In this document: positions 27,711 through 35,685 of the stretch, piece after piece
Layout: each line of letters opens with the position of its first letter
Numbering within the stretch: position 1 is the first letter of the stretch
NCBI RefSeq assembly: GCF_021129155.1
Contig: NZ_JAJOMC010000036.1
Location: 1 to 47,697, forward strand
Length of the DNA: 47,697 nt
Source of the DNA: Arthrobacter sp. AK04
GTDB taxonomy: Bacteria; Actinomycetota; Actinomycetes; Actinomycetales; Micrococcaceae
Reading direction: 5' to 3'
The notes under the pieces: generated by a model
The model's input: the letters and a program-made list of their open reading frames with translations, nothing else
The model's database searches: none
Told to the model about the DNA's origin: nothing
Made by a program: the position numbers and the translations under genes

Positions 27711-29084
27711 TCATGCCTGCGCTTCGCATCGGTCAGTGGTGAGCACACTGAAAGTGGAACCGTGTTCCTTGCCGGTGCGCGCCTGCCAGCGAGCGGCCCG
27801 CTCGATCGTCTCCGCGCTGCCGTAGGCGGTCTTCGTGCCCGGGCCAAGCTTGATGATGTTGTGGTGGAGGTTCAGCCCTTTGGGGGCCCTCTTGTCGCCG
27901 CTGATGTTGATATAGCTGTCCCGGGCGCCGATGAACTGGTTCCGGGTGACCTCCACATCCATGGGCAATTCAGTGTCATACGTCAGGATGTGGGTACCCG
28001 TGCCTTCCCTGTCCGGCCGAAGGGTGGCGGCCCAGGAGTAGCCCGCGTTCATGCAGATGTTGTGGTTGAACATGCAGCGGATATGTCCCGAGCCCGGGGT
28101 TGCTTCGCCGGCAGACCACATCTCGAAAGTCTGGTTGCAGTTCTCTACGCGGTTGTTCCGGAAGTGGATGTCAGTCCACGCCTTTGCCTCCTTGGTTGCC
28201 GTCCCCTGCATGGTGAAGGCGACGTCATAGCATTCCCGGATGGTGCTGTTCTCGATAACGATGTTGGACGCACCGATCCAGACCTCGACGCCGTTGCCGT
28301 AACGGGTTCCGTCAGAGGCGAGCTGGGAACCGCCAAGGTCTTCCAGGCGGCAGTTCCTGATACGGATGTTCTCCGAGCCGCCAGTCGCAATACCGTGGGC
28401 TCCATGGCCCTCGATGTGGATGCCGTCCAGGATGCTGTGGGAGGCTGGCCGGACACCGTCCTGCTGGACCGCGATAGCGACGCCGTCGCCCGGGGCAAAG
28501 GACGAACCAACGTACACAAAGGTCTCGTCGCTATAGAAGTCCCACTGGTTCTCCAATGCCTCCACGCTGGTCCGCTTCCATCCCCGGATGAGGCCTGCCA
28601 CCTTCAGGAAGCCAACGTTGGTGGACGGCGCCGCGGTGTTGCCCCTGTACTGGCCGGAACGGGCGGTGATGTCCAGCTTCCATATCCCTTTGGCATGCTG
28701 GCTCCAGGCTGCCCTGCTGATCTTGTAGCCGCTGACTTTCGGGCGCGGGCCCGTGCCGTAGGCGCCCACCGTGAAAACGCCAGCCGCGCCCTGGATGGAG
28801 GGCTCGTGGAGAGAACCGAAGAATGTGTCACCGCGCTTGAGCAGGACGGCGTCGCCGCGGCGCAGTTCCCCTTTGCGGAGCGCGGCACGGACGCGCGCGA
28901 GGCTATGCCACGGGGCTGCCTCCGTGCCCGGGCCCGAGTCGGAACCAAAGACGCTTACATACCGCGTAGTGCTGCCCCCGCCGCGCGGCGTGTGTTCGTC
29001 CCTGAACAAAGCAGAACCCACGACGGCGGCACCGGCGCCTTTGAGGAGTGTGCGGCGGCTTAGTGGTCTCAGAGGTTGTTGCAT
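27711..29084 (-). CDS. Secreted right-handed parallel beta-helix protein
   Basis: 457-aa exported protein with a twin-arginine signal (PLSRRTLLKGAGAAVVGSA, residues 6-24). The mature part begins RYVSVFGSDSGPGTEAAPW, followed by many repeated turns (for example IRNCRLEDLGGSQL and IENSTIRECYDVAF), the coil pattern of pectate-lyase-like right-handed beta-helices. The GDAVLLKRGDTFFG segment resembles the start of PL-family helices. The catalytic type is not evident: candidate polysaccharide lyase, esterase or surface protein. The gene lies between two membrane proteins on the same strand downstream of phoA, 136 bases from the next upstream gene. Confidence 0.75.
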   Translation of the reverse strand: MQQPLRPLSRRTLLKGAGAAVVGSALFRDEHTPRGGGSTTRYVSVFGSDSGPGTEAAPWHSLARVRAALRKGELRRGDAVLLKRGDTFFGSLHEPSIQGAAGVFTVGAYGTGPRPKVSGYKISRAAWSQHAKGIWKLDITARSGQYRGNTAAPSTNVGFLKVAGLIRGWKRTSVEALENQWDFYSDETFVYVGSSFAPGDGVAIAVQQDGVRPASHSILDGIHIEGHGAHGIATGGSENIRIRNCRLEDLGGSQLASDGTRYGNGVEVWIGASNIVIENSTIRECYDVAFTMQGTATKEAKAWTDIHFRNNRVENCNQTFEMWSAGEATPGSGHIRCMFNHNICMNAGYSWAATLRPDREGTGTHILTYDTELPMDVEVTRNQFIGARDSYINISGDKRAPKGLNLHHNIIKLGPGTKTAYGSAETIERAARWQARTGKEHGSTFSVLTTDRCEAQA

Positions 29085-29219
29085 TGCCGGGGATGTTCCT
29101 CACGAAGATATCAGCAGCGATTTTATCCGGCGGGAACGGGCAGCGAAACCGTCAGCGGCAACCGGAACCATCAACGCCAGGCCCCCTGCACGCGGGCGGG
29201 TTCCGGTGGCGCTGCCGTG

Positions 29220-29756
29220 TTATTCGTTGACGAGGACGGGCACCCCTACTGCCGCGGACACAGCCCGGGGCTTGAGCTCGGCCGGTACAGGGATGCTGAA
29301 CTCTTCACCGTCGTCGGACGGTCCCGAGTGGCCATGGCCTTCCGCGCCGAGGTGGTGAACGAAGCGGGCAGTGCCAAGGAGGTTGCCGCTGTCATCGTAG
29401 AACCCGGCGAGCACCTGGAGTTCGAGCAGGTCGCTGACATCGCTGGTGACCTTGACGGATCCGGTGGCGGCCTCTCCATCGAAAGCCAGGCCTTCGAACT
29501 CAAGCCTGTCATCAAAGGCACCCTGGATCTGGAGAATTTGGCCCGGGGACGGGCGGGTCGTCCGGAGTCCGGGCAGGTCCGGTTCCCCCTCGGCACTGGC
29601 AAGGCCGGGAAAGGTTGTTTTGGCGGCGGCAGCAGGCGGGGCAACGGCCCCGGGGCCTGGCGTGGAAACCCGTCCCACGAGCACGACGGCGGCCAGCAGT
29701 AACAGCGATGCGGCGATGAGGGTCCCGAGCACGAGGATCCGGGGCTTGCGGTTCAA
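29220..29756 (-). CDS. Signal-anchored extracytoplasmic protein, function unknown
   Basis: 178 aa beginning with TTG 29756. One N-terminal helix (about 8-29), a Pro/Ala-rich linker, then a folded domain with LEFEGLAFDGEAATGSVKVTSDVSDLLELQVLAGFYDDSGNLLGTA, a beta-rich pattern similar in feel to FxLYD-type domains. A His-rich loop HHLGAEGHGHSG might bind metal. No known family is recognised. GGGGGA lies four to five bases before the start. It lies 84 bases downstream of phoA and may be co-transcribed. Confidence 0.55.
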   Translation of the reverse strand: MNRKPRILVLGTLIAASLLLLAAVVLVGRVSTPGPGAVAPPAAAAKTTFPGLASAEGEPDLPGLRTTRPSPGQILQIQGAFDDRLEFEGLAFDGEAATGSVKVTSDVSDLLELQVLAGFYDDSGNLLGTARFVHHLGAEGHGHSGPSDDGEEFSIPVPAELKPRAVSAAVGVPVLVNE

Positions 29757-29840
29757 AGTGTCCCCCGTGGGTGTGCGGTGGCCGCGGGATGGTCCATCGC
29801 CCGGACAGCGACGGGCAGCCGGCTGTGATTCAGGCTGTTT

Positions 29841-31376
29841 TCAGCGCAGAACACGCAAAGCCTGGCCCACGATGTCGAAGAAATCGGTGTTGTCCACGCT
29901 GCCCTGCATTTGTTCCGCACCCGGCCCGTAGGCATATACGGGCACGTCGGCTCCGGTGTGGTTGCCGGAGGCATAGGACAGCCAAAGACTCGCTTCCTTG
30001 GAACCGTCCTCGACTTCGGCGGGATCGTTGGGGGTTCGGAAGGTGGCTGGGCCGAAGTTCTTCGGGTCCGTGGCGCCTTCGCCGTTGATGATGCCTGTGG
30101 AGCGTTCCTCGTCCTTGAAGATTCCGCCGCTCCGCGCCGGAGTGGAGTTGTTCGCGCTGTTCCTGGAATCCACGTTGGCTGGGGGCACGGCTGCTTCGGC
30201 GTTGGTGAAGGAGCCCTTTTCAATGATGTTGAAACCGCCCGTTTCGTGGTCTGCGGTGGCAATTACCAGGGTGTTGCCGTCCTTTTTCGCGAAGTCAAGG
30301 GCCGCGGCGACGGCGTCGTCAAAAGCCTTGACTTCATCCAGTGTTTGGGCAGCGTCGTTGTCGTGGGAGCGCTTGTCAATCAAGGCGCCTTCCACCTGCA
30401 GGTAGAAACCCTTGCCGTTTGCCTGCTCCTGGTTCAGCAGTTCGATGGCCTTCTTCGTCATCTCCTGCAGGGAGGGCTCGTCCGCCTCGGGTGCTTCCGG
30501 GTTGTCCTTCTTGGACTTTTCGAGGGTGAGGTTTCCTGTATTGAACAGGCCAAAGACCTTTTCACCGGAGGCCCCGTTCAGGTCTGCCCGTGTGGCGGCG
30601 ATCTGGCTCGAGACCGAGCCCAGGATCGAGTATCCCTGCTCCTTCAGCGCGGTTTCATCCTCAGCGTCGAAGCGGGCCATGCCGCCGCCGAAAATAATGT
30701 CAGCGGTGCCGTTGCGGGCCACCTGGTCAGCGATGGGGGTTACCCGGACATCGCTGGTGGACAACTTGTCGCCGGTGACATCCGTATCCTGGCACGCGTC
30801 GGCGGAATAGTCAGGTCCCTGGCACCCACGCGCAAGGACGTGGCTCATCTGACCGGCCGGGGTCGCGTCCGTAATTTCTGCAGTGGAAACGTTGCCTGTG
30901 CGGTAGCCGGCCTGCTTGGCCAACTCCATGATGGTGGGCACCACATTGCCCTTGGCGTCCACCCCGACGGCGTTGTTGTATGTCTTCACGCCGGCGGCGA
31001 AGGCCGTGGCCGCAGCGGGAGACGCGGTGACCATTTCAGGCTTGAAGTCGGCCTCACCTGGCTGGCCGGAGTTTTTCTCCACGGAATAGGTACTGACAGA
31101 GCCGTGGGAGGGGAGGGTTTCCATCACCAGCCTGCCCTCGGCACCATGGAAGCGCTCCCTGGCAGCCGTGACATGGGAGCGGCCCATGCCGTCACCCAGC
31201 AGGTAAATGACATTCTTGGCCGGTGATTGAAGGGCCGCAGGCGCCGGCCTGGTGGCGGTAAACACCGCGTAAGCGACCAGCGAGACCGCCACCACCACGC
31301 CAAGGACAATCCACACCATTCGGCGCGTCTTTCCGGCGGGACCGTCGGCCAGGAGTGCGGGCGGAGAAAATCCCAT
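29841..31376 (-). CDS. phoA: PhoA-type alkaline phosphatase
   Basis: 511-aa exported phosphomonoesterase that releases phosphate outside the membrane. An N-terminal segment (20-42) is a signal anchor. Active-site residues, matched by motif to E. coli PhoA: Asp62 (GDGMG), nucleophile Ser119, Asp170/Thr172 (TDATP), Arg183, Glu329, Asp334, Lys335 and His338 (DKRSH), Asp376/His377 (ADHETGG), His473 (GNHTG). Cys185 and Cys195 may form a disulfide. The residue before the nucleophile is Ala118 rather than the Asp of the usual D-S-A. Expression is probably phosphate-controlled, though no clear PHO box is seen. It is divergent from the multicopper oxidase gene. Confidence 0.92.
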   Translation of the reverse strand: MGFSPPALLADGPAGKTRRMVWIVLGVVVAVSLVAYAVFTATRPAPAALQSPAKNVIYLLGDGMGRSHVTAARERFHGAEGRLVMETLPSHGSVSTYSVEKNSGQPGEADFKPEMVTASPAAATAFAAGVKTYNNAVGVDAKGNVVPTIMELAKQAGYRTGNVSTAEITDATPAGQMSHVLARGCQGPDYSADACQDTDVTGDKLSTSDVRVTPIADQVARNGTADIIFGGGMARFDAEDETALKEQGYSILGSVSSQIAATRADLNGASGEKVFGLFNTGNLTLEKSKKDNPEAPEADEPSLQEMTKKAIELLNQEQANGKGFYLQVEGALIDKRSHDNDAAQTLDEVKAFDDAVAAALDFAKKDGNTLVIATADHETGGFNIIEKGSFTNAEAAVPPANVDSRNSANNSTPARSGGIFKDEERSTGIINGEGATDPKNFGPATFRTPNDPAEVEDGSKEASLWLSYASGNHTGADVPVYAYGPGAEQMQGSVDNTDFFDIVGQALRVLR

Positions 31377-31751
31377 CAGCGGGCCCCGCTCACTCGGACG
31401 TCGAAGTCTGCACGGCCTTCAGCGAAGCAGGACGCGTTTGGTCCCGGGCCAGGGCCAAACAGGCCGGGTACGGGACCTGACTGCTGGTGAATGGCGTTAC
31501 ATTTCCTGATCCCAGCAGGCGCAACGGCGGTTATCACAGAATCCCCCCAGACGAGCTTGTTAGATCAGACGAGCTTGTTAGAACACCATAGGAAGCAGCG
31601 ACGACGGAAGGAAGGGAACGTTTCCATCCTTCCGATTTCTTCAGCGAATCTTGAGGTGAAGGGGACGGCAGGCCCAATGGCCCTGTTTCAGGCCCGGCCG
31701 GACTCGTACCGTGAATCAGGGGGACTCAGCTTCGAGCGAAAAGAGCCTGCC
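31377..31751. other. 375-bp divergent spacer between phoA and multicopper oxidase gene
   Basis: No gene is seen. It holds promoters for both genes, a weak hairpin (TTTGG/CCAAA, 31437-31459), and a 17-nt direct repeat (see next entry). A frame open from 31491 into the oxidase gene is only an extension; the Tat signal fixes the real start at 31752. Confidence 0.5.
31548..31582 (+). repeat. Tandem 17-nt direct repeat upstream of multicopper oxidase
   Basis: The unit CAGACGAGCTTGTTAGA occurs twice (31548-31564 and 31566-31582) with a period of 18. Two identical sites at this spacing could bind a regulator as a tandem dimer site, or be a recent slippage duplication. They lie about 170 bases before the oxidase start and 170 from phoA. 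Confidence 0.75.
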
Positions 31752-33539
31752 ATGCAGCTAACCCGACGCCAACTGTTGCAGGCCGGTGCTGTAGCCGGCG
31801 CCGGCATCCTGGTCCATCCGGATGCCGCCCTGGCCGCCCGCACACTTGCCCGGCAGGCCGGTCCCCTGACCATGTTCTCCGAGCAGCTGCCCACGCTGGC
31901 CGAACTGGGGGTCCTGGATATGCGGGCGGGCGGCCAGGCCGAACTGTCTATGCTCAACGCCAAGCACAACTTCCACAGCCAGCTTGACCCCACGGACACG
32001 TTCACCTACCGGGCCGACGGCGCATCCCAGACGTACCTCGGGCCCGTCATCATCGCCCAACGGGGCACGCCCTTCGCCCTTACCGTGCACAATCAACTGG
32101 GAGAGCACCCGCTGGCCTTCGCCGTCGACACTGAACTGGTGCCGCCCGGCAGCGACGACGCCACCGCCCCGCGCACCTCGACCCACCTGCATGGCGGCAA
32201 CACCAGGCCAGGGTCCGACGGCGGCCCGGAACAGGTCTTTTCCCCCGGCAGTTCCTACACCTACCACTACGACAACACCCAGGATGCTGCCGGACTCTGG
32301 TACCACGACCATGCGCTGGGCATTACCCGCCTCAACGTCTACGCCGGACTGGCGAGCGGCTACCTCATCCGGGACACCCCGGGCCCGTCCGGGACCGGCA
32401 TCGACACCGGAGATGGAACGCACCTCCCCCCGCCCCCATACGAGGTGCCGCTGGTCATCCAGGACCGGATGTTCAATCCCGATGGATCCTTTGCCTACCC
32501 GCCCAATCCGGAGCTGACGGACAGCGACGGCAACCCACGGCCCTGGGCGCCGGAGTTCTTTGGGGATGTGGCCACGGTCAACGGGAAATGCTGGCCCAAC
32601 CTGGACGTGGTCCGGGGAAAGTACCGGTTCCGTGTCTTCAACGGCTCCAACGCCAGGTTCTACAACCTCAAGTTCCTGGCCGGCGAAAACGCGCTTACGT
32701 TTGCCCAGATCGGCACGGACGGGGGCCTCCTGGACACCCCGGCCAAGCTCAACAAGCTGGTCCTTGGCACGGGCGAACGGGCAGACCTCGTGGTGGACTT
32801 TGCCGGACTGCCCGCCGGATCCAAGGTGGTCCTGGGCAACAATGCCCCCACGCCCTATCCGGACGGCCCCGTGTCGGCGAAGCAGGGCGGGGTCCCCCTC
32901 CGCGAAATCATGCAGTTCACGGTACAAAGCCGGGCGGGCTATACGGCGCCGTTGCCGGCGCAGTTGCGAGACGAGCCCATGACGAGGCTGGCAGGCTTTT
33001 CCACGGCTGCATCCCGCCAGATGGCCCTGGTGGAGGTTCTGAATACGGCGGGTATCCCCATCATGGCCCTGCTGAACAACCGCCCCTTCCACACGACCGA
33101 CATCACCGAGGTGGAAGGCGACACCCTTGAGGAGTGGGAGCTGATCAACACAACAGTGGATGCGCATCCCATCCACCTTCATTTCACCCAGTTCCAGGTC
33201 CTCAACCGCCAGCGCTTCGACGTCGGCAAATACCTTGCCGCCACCGGTTACGTTGATCCTGGAACCGGGCTGGTGACGCCGGGCCAGGGCAGCAGCGTGC
33301 CCGTCACGCCGTTCCTGAGGGGCCGCCCCACAGGTGCACCAGCCAACGAGCGGGGCTGGAAGGACACCGTGGTGTCTATGCCCGGTGAAGTGACACGGAT
33401 CCGTGTTCCGTTCGGGGCGGGCGCAGCCGGTGGAGCACCCTTGGCCATCGGCTCATCGTTCAAGGGCGAATATGTCTGGCACTGCCACATCCTGGAACAC
33501 GAAGACAACGACATGATGCAGCGCTTCGTCATCGAATAG
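31752..33539 (+). CDS. CotA-like multicopper oxidase, Tat-exported
   Basis: 595-aa three-cupredoxin oxidase. Twin-arginine signal TRRQLLQAGAVAGAGILV at 4-21. All four copper motifs are intact: HLH (145-147), HDH (185-187), H472-P-x-H475-L-H477, and H577-C578-H579 followed by H583 and the axial Met588. Segments such as STHLHGG and HCHILEHEDNDMM are very close to the CotA/bilirubin oxidase group, so laccase, bilirubin oxidase, copper or manganese oxidase activity are all possible. The start is ATG 31752, chosen because it opens the signal. It stands alone, divergent from phoA. Confidence 0.92.
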   Translation: MQLTRRQLLQAGAVAGAGILVHPDAALAARTLARQAGPLTMFSEQLPTLAELGVLDMRAGGQAELSMLNAKHNFHSQLDPTDTFTYRADGASQTYLGPVIIAQRGTPFALTVHNQLGEHPLAFAVDTELVPPGSDDATAPRTSTHLHGGNTRPGSDGGPEQVFSPGSSYTYHYDNTQDAAGLWYHDHALGITRLNVYAGLASGYLIRDTPGPSGTGIDTGDGTHLPPPPYEVPLVIQDRMFNPDGSFAYPPNPELTDSDGNPRPWAPEFFGDVATVNGKCWPNLDVVRGKYRFRVFNGSNARFYNLKFLAGENALTFAQIGTDGGLLDTPAKLNKLVLGTGERADLVVDFAGLPAGSKVVLGNNAPTPYPDGPVSAKQGGVPLREIMQFTVQSRAGYTAPLPAQLRDEPMTRLAGFSTAASRQMALVEVLNTAGIPIMALLNNRPFHTTDITEVEGDTLEEWELINTTVDAHPIHLHFTQFQVLNRQRFDVGKYLAATGYVDPGTGLVTPGQGSSVPVTPFLRGRPTGAPANERGWKDTVVSMPGEVTRIRVPFGAGAAGGAPLAIGSSFKGEYVWHCHILEHEDNDMMQRFVIE

Positions 33540-33714
33540 CCGCCCATCAAGGCACTACCATCGCGCACCCGGCAGGATAACGCCCCGGGCTTTGTGCCCA
33601 GCATGTAGCTGCAGGCAGCCCGCTTAGTAGACCCCCTACAAAATGCCCGCAGTTCCGCACCAGTAACGTCGGCAGTACATTAGATTCCGCTTGTACAACC
33701 CCGACAGGACTGCC

Positions 33715-34359
33715 ATGAGCAACACCGACACTGCCGTCAAGAATCCCCCCATCGCCGGGCGCCGGCGCTGGAACGCCACCGACCTTGGCCTGATCGCGGT
33801 CTTCGCCGCCCTCGTGGCCGGCGCAGCCCTGGTCCCCGGCCTGGCGGTGAACGGATTCGGCGTCCCCATCACTTTCCAGACGCTGGCCGTGATGCTGACA
33901 GGCCTGGTGCTGGGCCCTGGACGGGCCTTCGCAGCCGTGGGACTTTACACCCTCCTGGGACTCGCCGGCCTGCCCATCTTCAGCCAGGGCCGCAGCGGCC
34001 TGGGTATTCTTGCAGGCCCCTCAGCCGGCTACATTATCGCGTTCCCCATCGCTGCCTGCGTTGTCGGCTGGCTGGCCACCATCGTGATCCGGCGGACCAC
34101 CAAGGCCAGGGCCCTCTGGTTCTTCGTCTCCGCCGCCGTCACCAGCGCCGTGGTGGTGCACTCCCTCGGCATCGTGGGGATCGCCCTGAACACCAAGGCC
34201 ACCCTGGGGCAGGCTTTCCTGAGCGACCTCGTGTTCTACCCGGGTGACATGGTGAAGAACATCCTGGCAGCCGTCATCGCGGTGGCCCTCCACCGCGCCT
34301 TCCCGGACATCCTGGTCCGCCGCGTCCGGCGTAGCGCAGCCCAGCCCGCCAAGGCCTAA
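33715..34359 (+). CDS. bioY: Biotin transporter substrate-binding membrane protein
   Basis: 214-aa S-component of the energy-coupling factor biotin importer. It has six hydrophobic segments and the BioY signatures VNGFGVPITFQTLAVMLTGLVLGP, GLYTLLGLAGLPIF and GPSAGYIIAFPIAA. ATG 33715 has AGGA six bases upstream, which excludes the TTG at 33691. It is first in a bioY-bioM-bioN operon; bioM starts ten bases after. Regulation probably responds to biotin, but no BioQ or BirA operator is recognised. TTGTACAA at 33691 is a small palindrome near the start. Confidence 0.93.
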   Translation: MSNTDTAVKNPPIAGRRRWNATDLGLIAVFAALVAGAALVPGLAVNGFGVPITFQTLAVMLTGLVLGPGRAFAAVGLYTLLGLAGLPIFSQGRSGLGILAGPSAGYIIAFPIAACVVGWLATIVIRRTTKARALWFFVSAAVTSAVVVHSLGIVGIALNTKATLGQAFLSDLVFYPGDMVKNILAAVIAVALHRAFPDILVRRVRRSAAQPAKA

Positions 34360-34369
34360 GGGATCCGCC

Positions 34370-35050
34370 ATGCCCGCCGTGACCTTTGACCACGTAACGG
34401 TTGCCGTAGAAACGGACAGCACACCTGAACCGAAAGTCCTGCTCGACGCCATTAGCTTGCAGCTCACCGAACGTCGGATCGGCGTCATCGGTGCCAACGG
34501 CTCCGGGAAGTCCACTGTGCTCCGCCTGGTCAACGGTCTGGTCCAGCCAACGGCAGGCAAAGTCACGGTGGACGGCAAGGACACGGTCCGCGATGTCCGG
34601 GCAGTGCGCCGGAACGTGGGTTTTGTCTTCACCGATCCCCTGTCCCAGCTCGTGATGCCCACCGGCCGGGAGGACGTGGAGCTGTCCCTGCGCCGCTCCG
34701 TCCGCAACGGTACGGAGCGGCGGAAAGCGGCCGACGCAGCACTGGAACGGCTGGGCCTGCTGGAATTGGCGGACCAGAGCATCTACGAACTGTCCGGCGG
34801 GGAACGGCAACTGATGGCCCTGGCCGCAGTGCTCGCCGTGGACCCCTCCGTGCTGGTCCTCGATGAGCCGTCCACCCTCCTGGACCTCCGCAACCGCGAA
34901 CTCCTCCGCAGGACCCTGGCAGGCCTGGACCAGCAGATCATCATGTCCACCCATGACCTTGGGCTGGCACTGGAGATGGACAGGGTGCTGGTCATCGACC
35001 ACTACCGGATACTCTGCACGGACGGCCTGCCGGCTGGGGAACCGCGGTGA
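34370..35050 (+). CDS. bioM: Biotin ECF transporter ATPase
   Basis: 226-aa nucleotide-binding domain: Walker A GANGSGKSTVLRLVNGL, signature LSGGERQLMALAAVL, Walker B SVLVLDEPSTLLD, H-loop STHD. Only one ATPase is encoded, so it likely homodimerises as in BioMNY systems. It overlaps bioN by four bases (GTGA), which indicates translational coupling. Confidence 0.93.
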   Translation: MPAVTFDHVTVAVETDSTPEPKVLLDAISLQLTERRIGVIGANGSGKSTVLRLVNGLVQPTAGKVTVDGKDTVRDVRAVRRNVGFVFTDPLSQLVMPTGREDVELSLRRSVRNGTERRKAADAALERLGLLELADQSIYELSGGERQLMALAAVLAVDPSVLVLDEPSTLLDLRNRELLRRTLAGLDQQIIMSTHDLGLALEMDRVLVIDHYRILCTDGLPAGEPR

Positions 35051-35670
35051 GGGGCCACGGCTTCCTGCTGGCCAACTACGTGCCAGGACATTCCCTCATC
35101 CACCGGGCACCGCTGGCGCTGAAGTTCCTGCTGGTCTTCGGCTGTGGCCTGGCCTCGTTCATCGTGGTGGACTGGCGGGTGTCGCTGGCAGTGCTCGGCG
35201 GGCTCTGCTGCCTGTTCCTGCTGACCGGCGCCGGTTTGAGGAAGCTGTGGGCTGCCATCCGGCCGCTCGCCGCCGTGCTGCTGGTTATCGGCATGTTCCA
35301 GTGGTGGATGCTGGGAGCACCCACGGCCGCGCGTATTGTCCTGAACATCCTGGTCTGCGTGGTGGCCGCCTCCCTGCTCACCGCCACCACCCCCGTACAG
35401 CGGCTCCTTGACGGAGTGGTCAGCGCAGCCGGCCCCTTCAAACGGTTTGGCGCCGACCCCGAGCGGTTTGCCCTGACCATCGCCATCATGCTGCGCAGCA
35501 TCCCCTACATTGCCGGTACCTTCGCCGACGTCCGGGACTCCGCCCGGGCAAGAGGTCTGGAAAGCAATCCGCGCGCCCTGATCCTGCCTGTCTTCATCAC
35601 CTCGGTGGCATTCGCCCGCCAGACGGGCGAGGCGCTCGCCGCCCGCGGCCTCGGCGAAGCGGAAGACTGA
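35047..35670 (+). CDS. bioN: Biotin ECF transporter transmembrane coupling protein
   Basis: 207-aa EcfT-type protein with hydrophobic helices and the conserved coupling helix DVRDSARARGLESN, which carries the A-R-G motif that docks on the ATPase. It completes the dedicated (solitary) bioYMN transporter. GTG 35047 overlaps the bioM stop. The convergent thiolase gene ends 15 bases after its stop. Confidence 0.92.
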   Translation: MRGHGFLLANYVPGHSLIHRAPLALKFLLVFGCGLASFIVVDWRVSLAVLGGLCCLFLLTGAGLRKLWAAIRPLAAVLLVIGMFQWWMLGAPTAARIVLNILVCVVAASLLTATTPVQRLLDGVVSAAGPFKRFGADPERFALTIAIMLRSIPYIAGTFADVRDSARARGLESNPRALILPVFITSVAFARQTGEALAARGLGEAED

Positions 35671-35685
35671 GGCGCGGGGACGGGT

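Noticed and set aside
27288..29063. 591-aa plus-strand open frame over the beta-helix gene
   Set aside because: The minus-strand frame has a Tat signal and helix repeats; the plus frame has no signal, no domain and odd composition.
31470..31500. Possible PHO box upstream of phoA
   Set aside because: Only one partial match to the GTTCACC-type half-site is visible, with no second repeat at the proper spacing.
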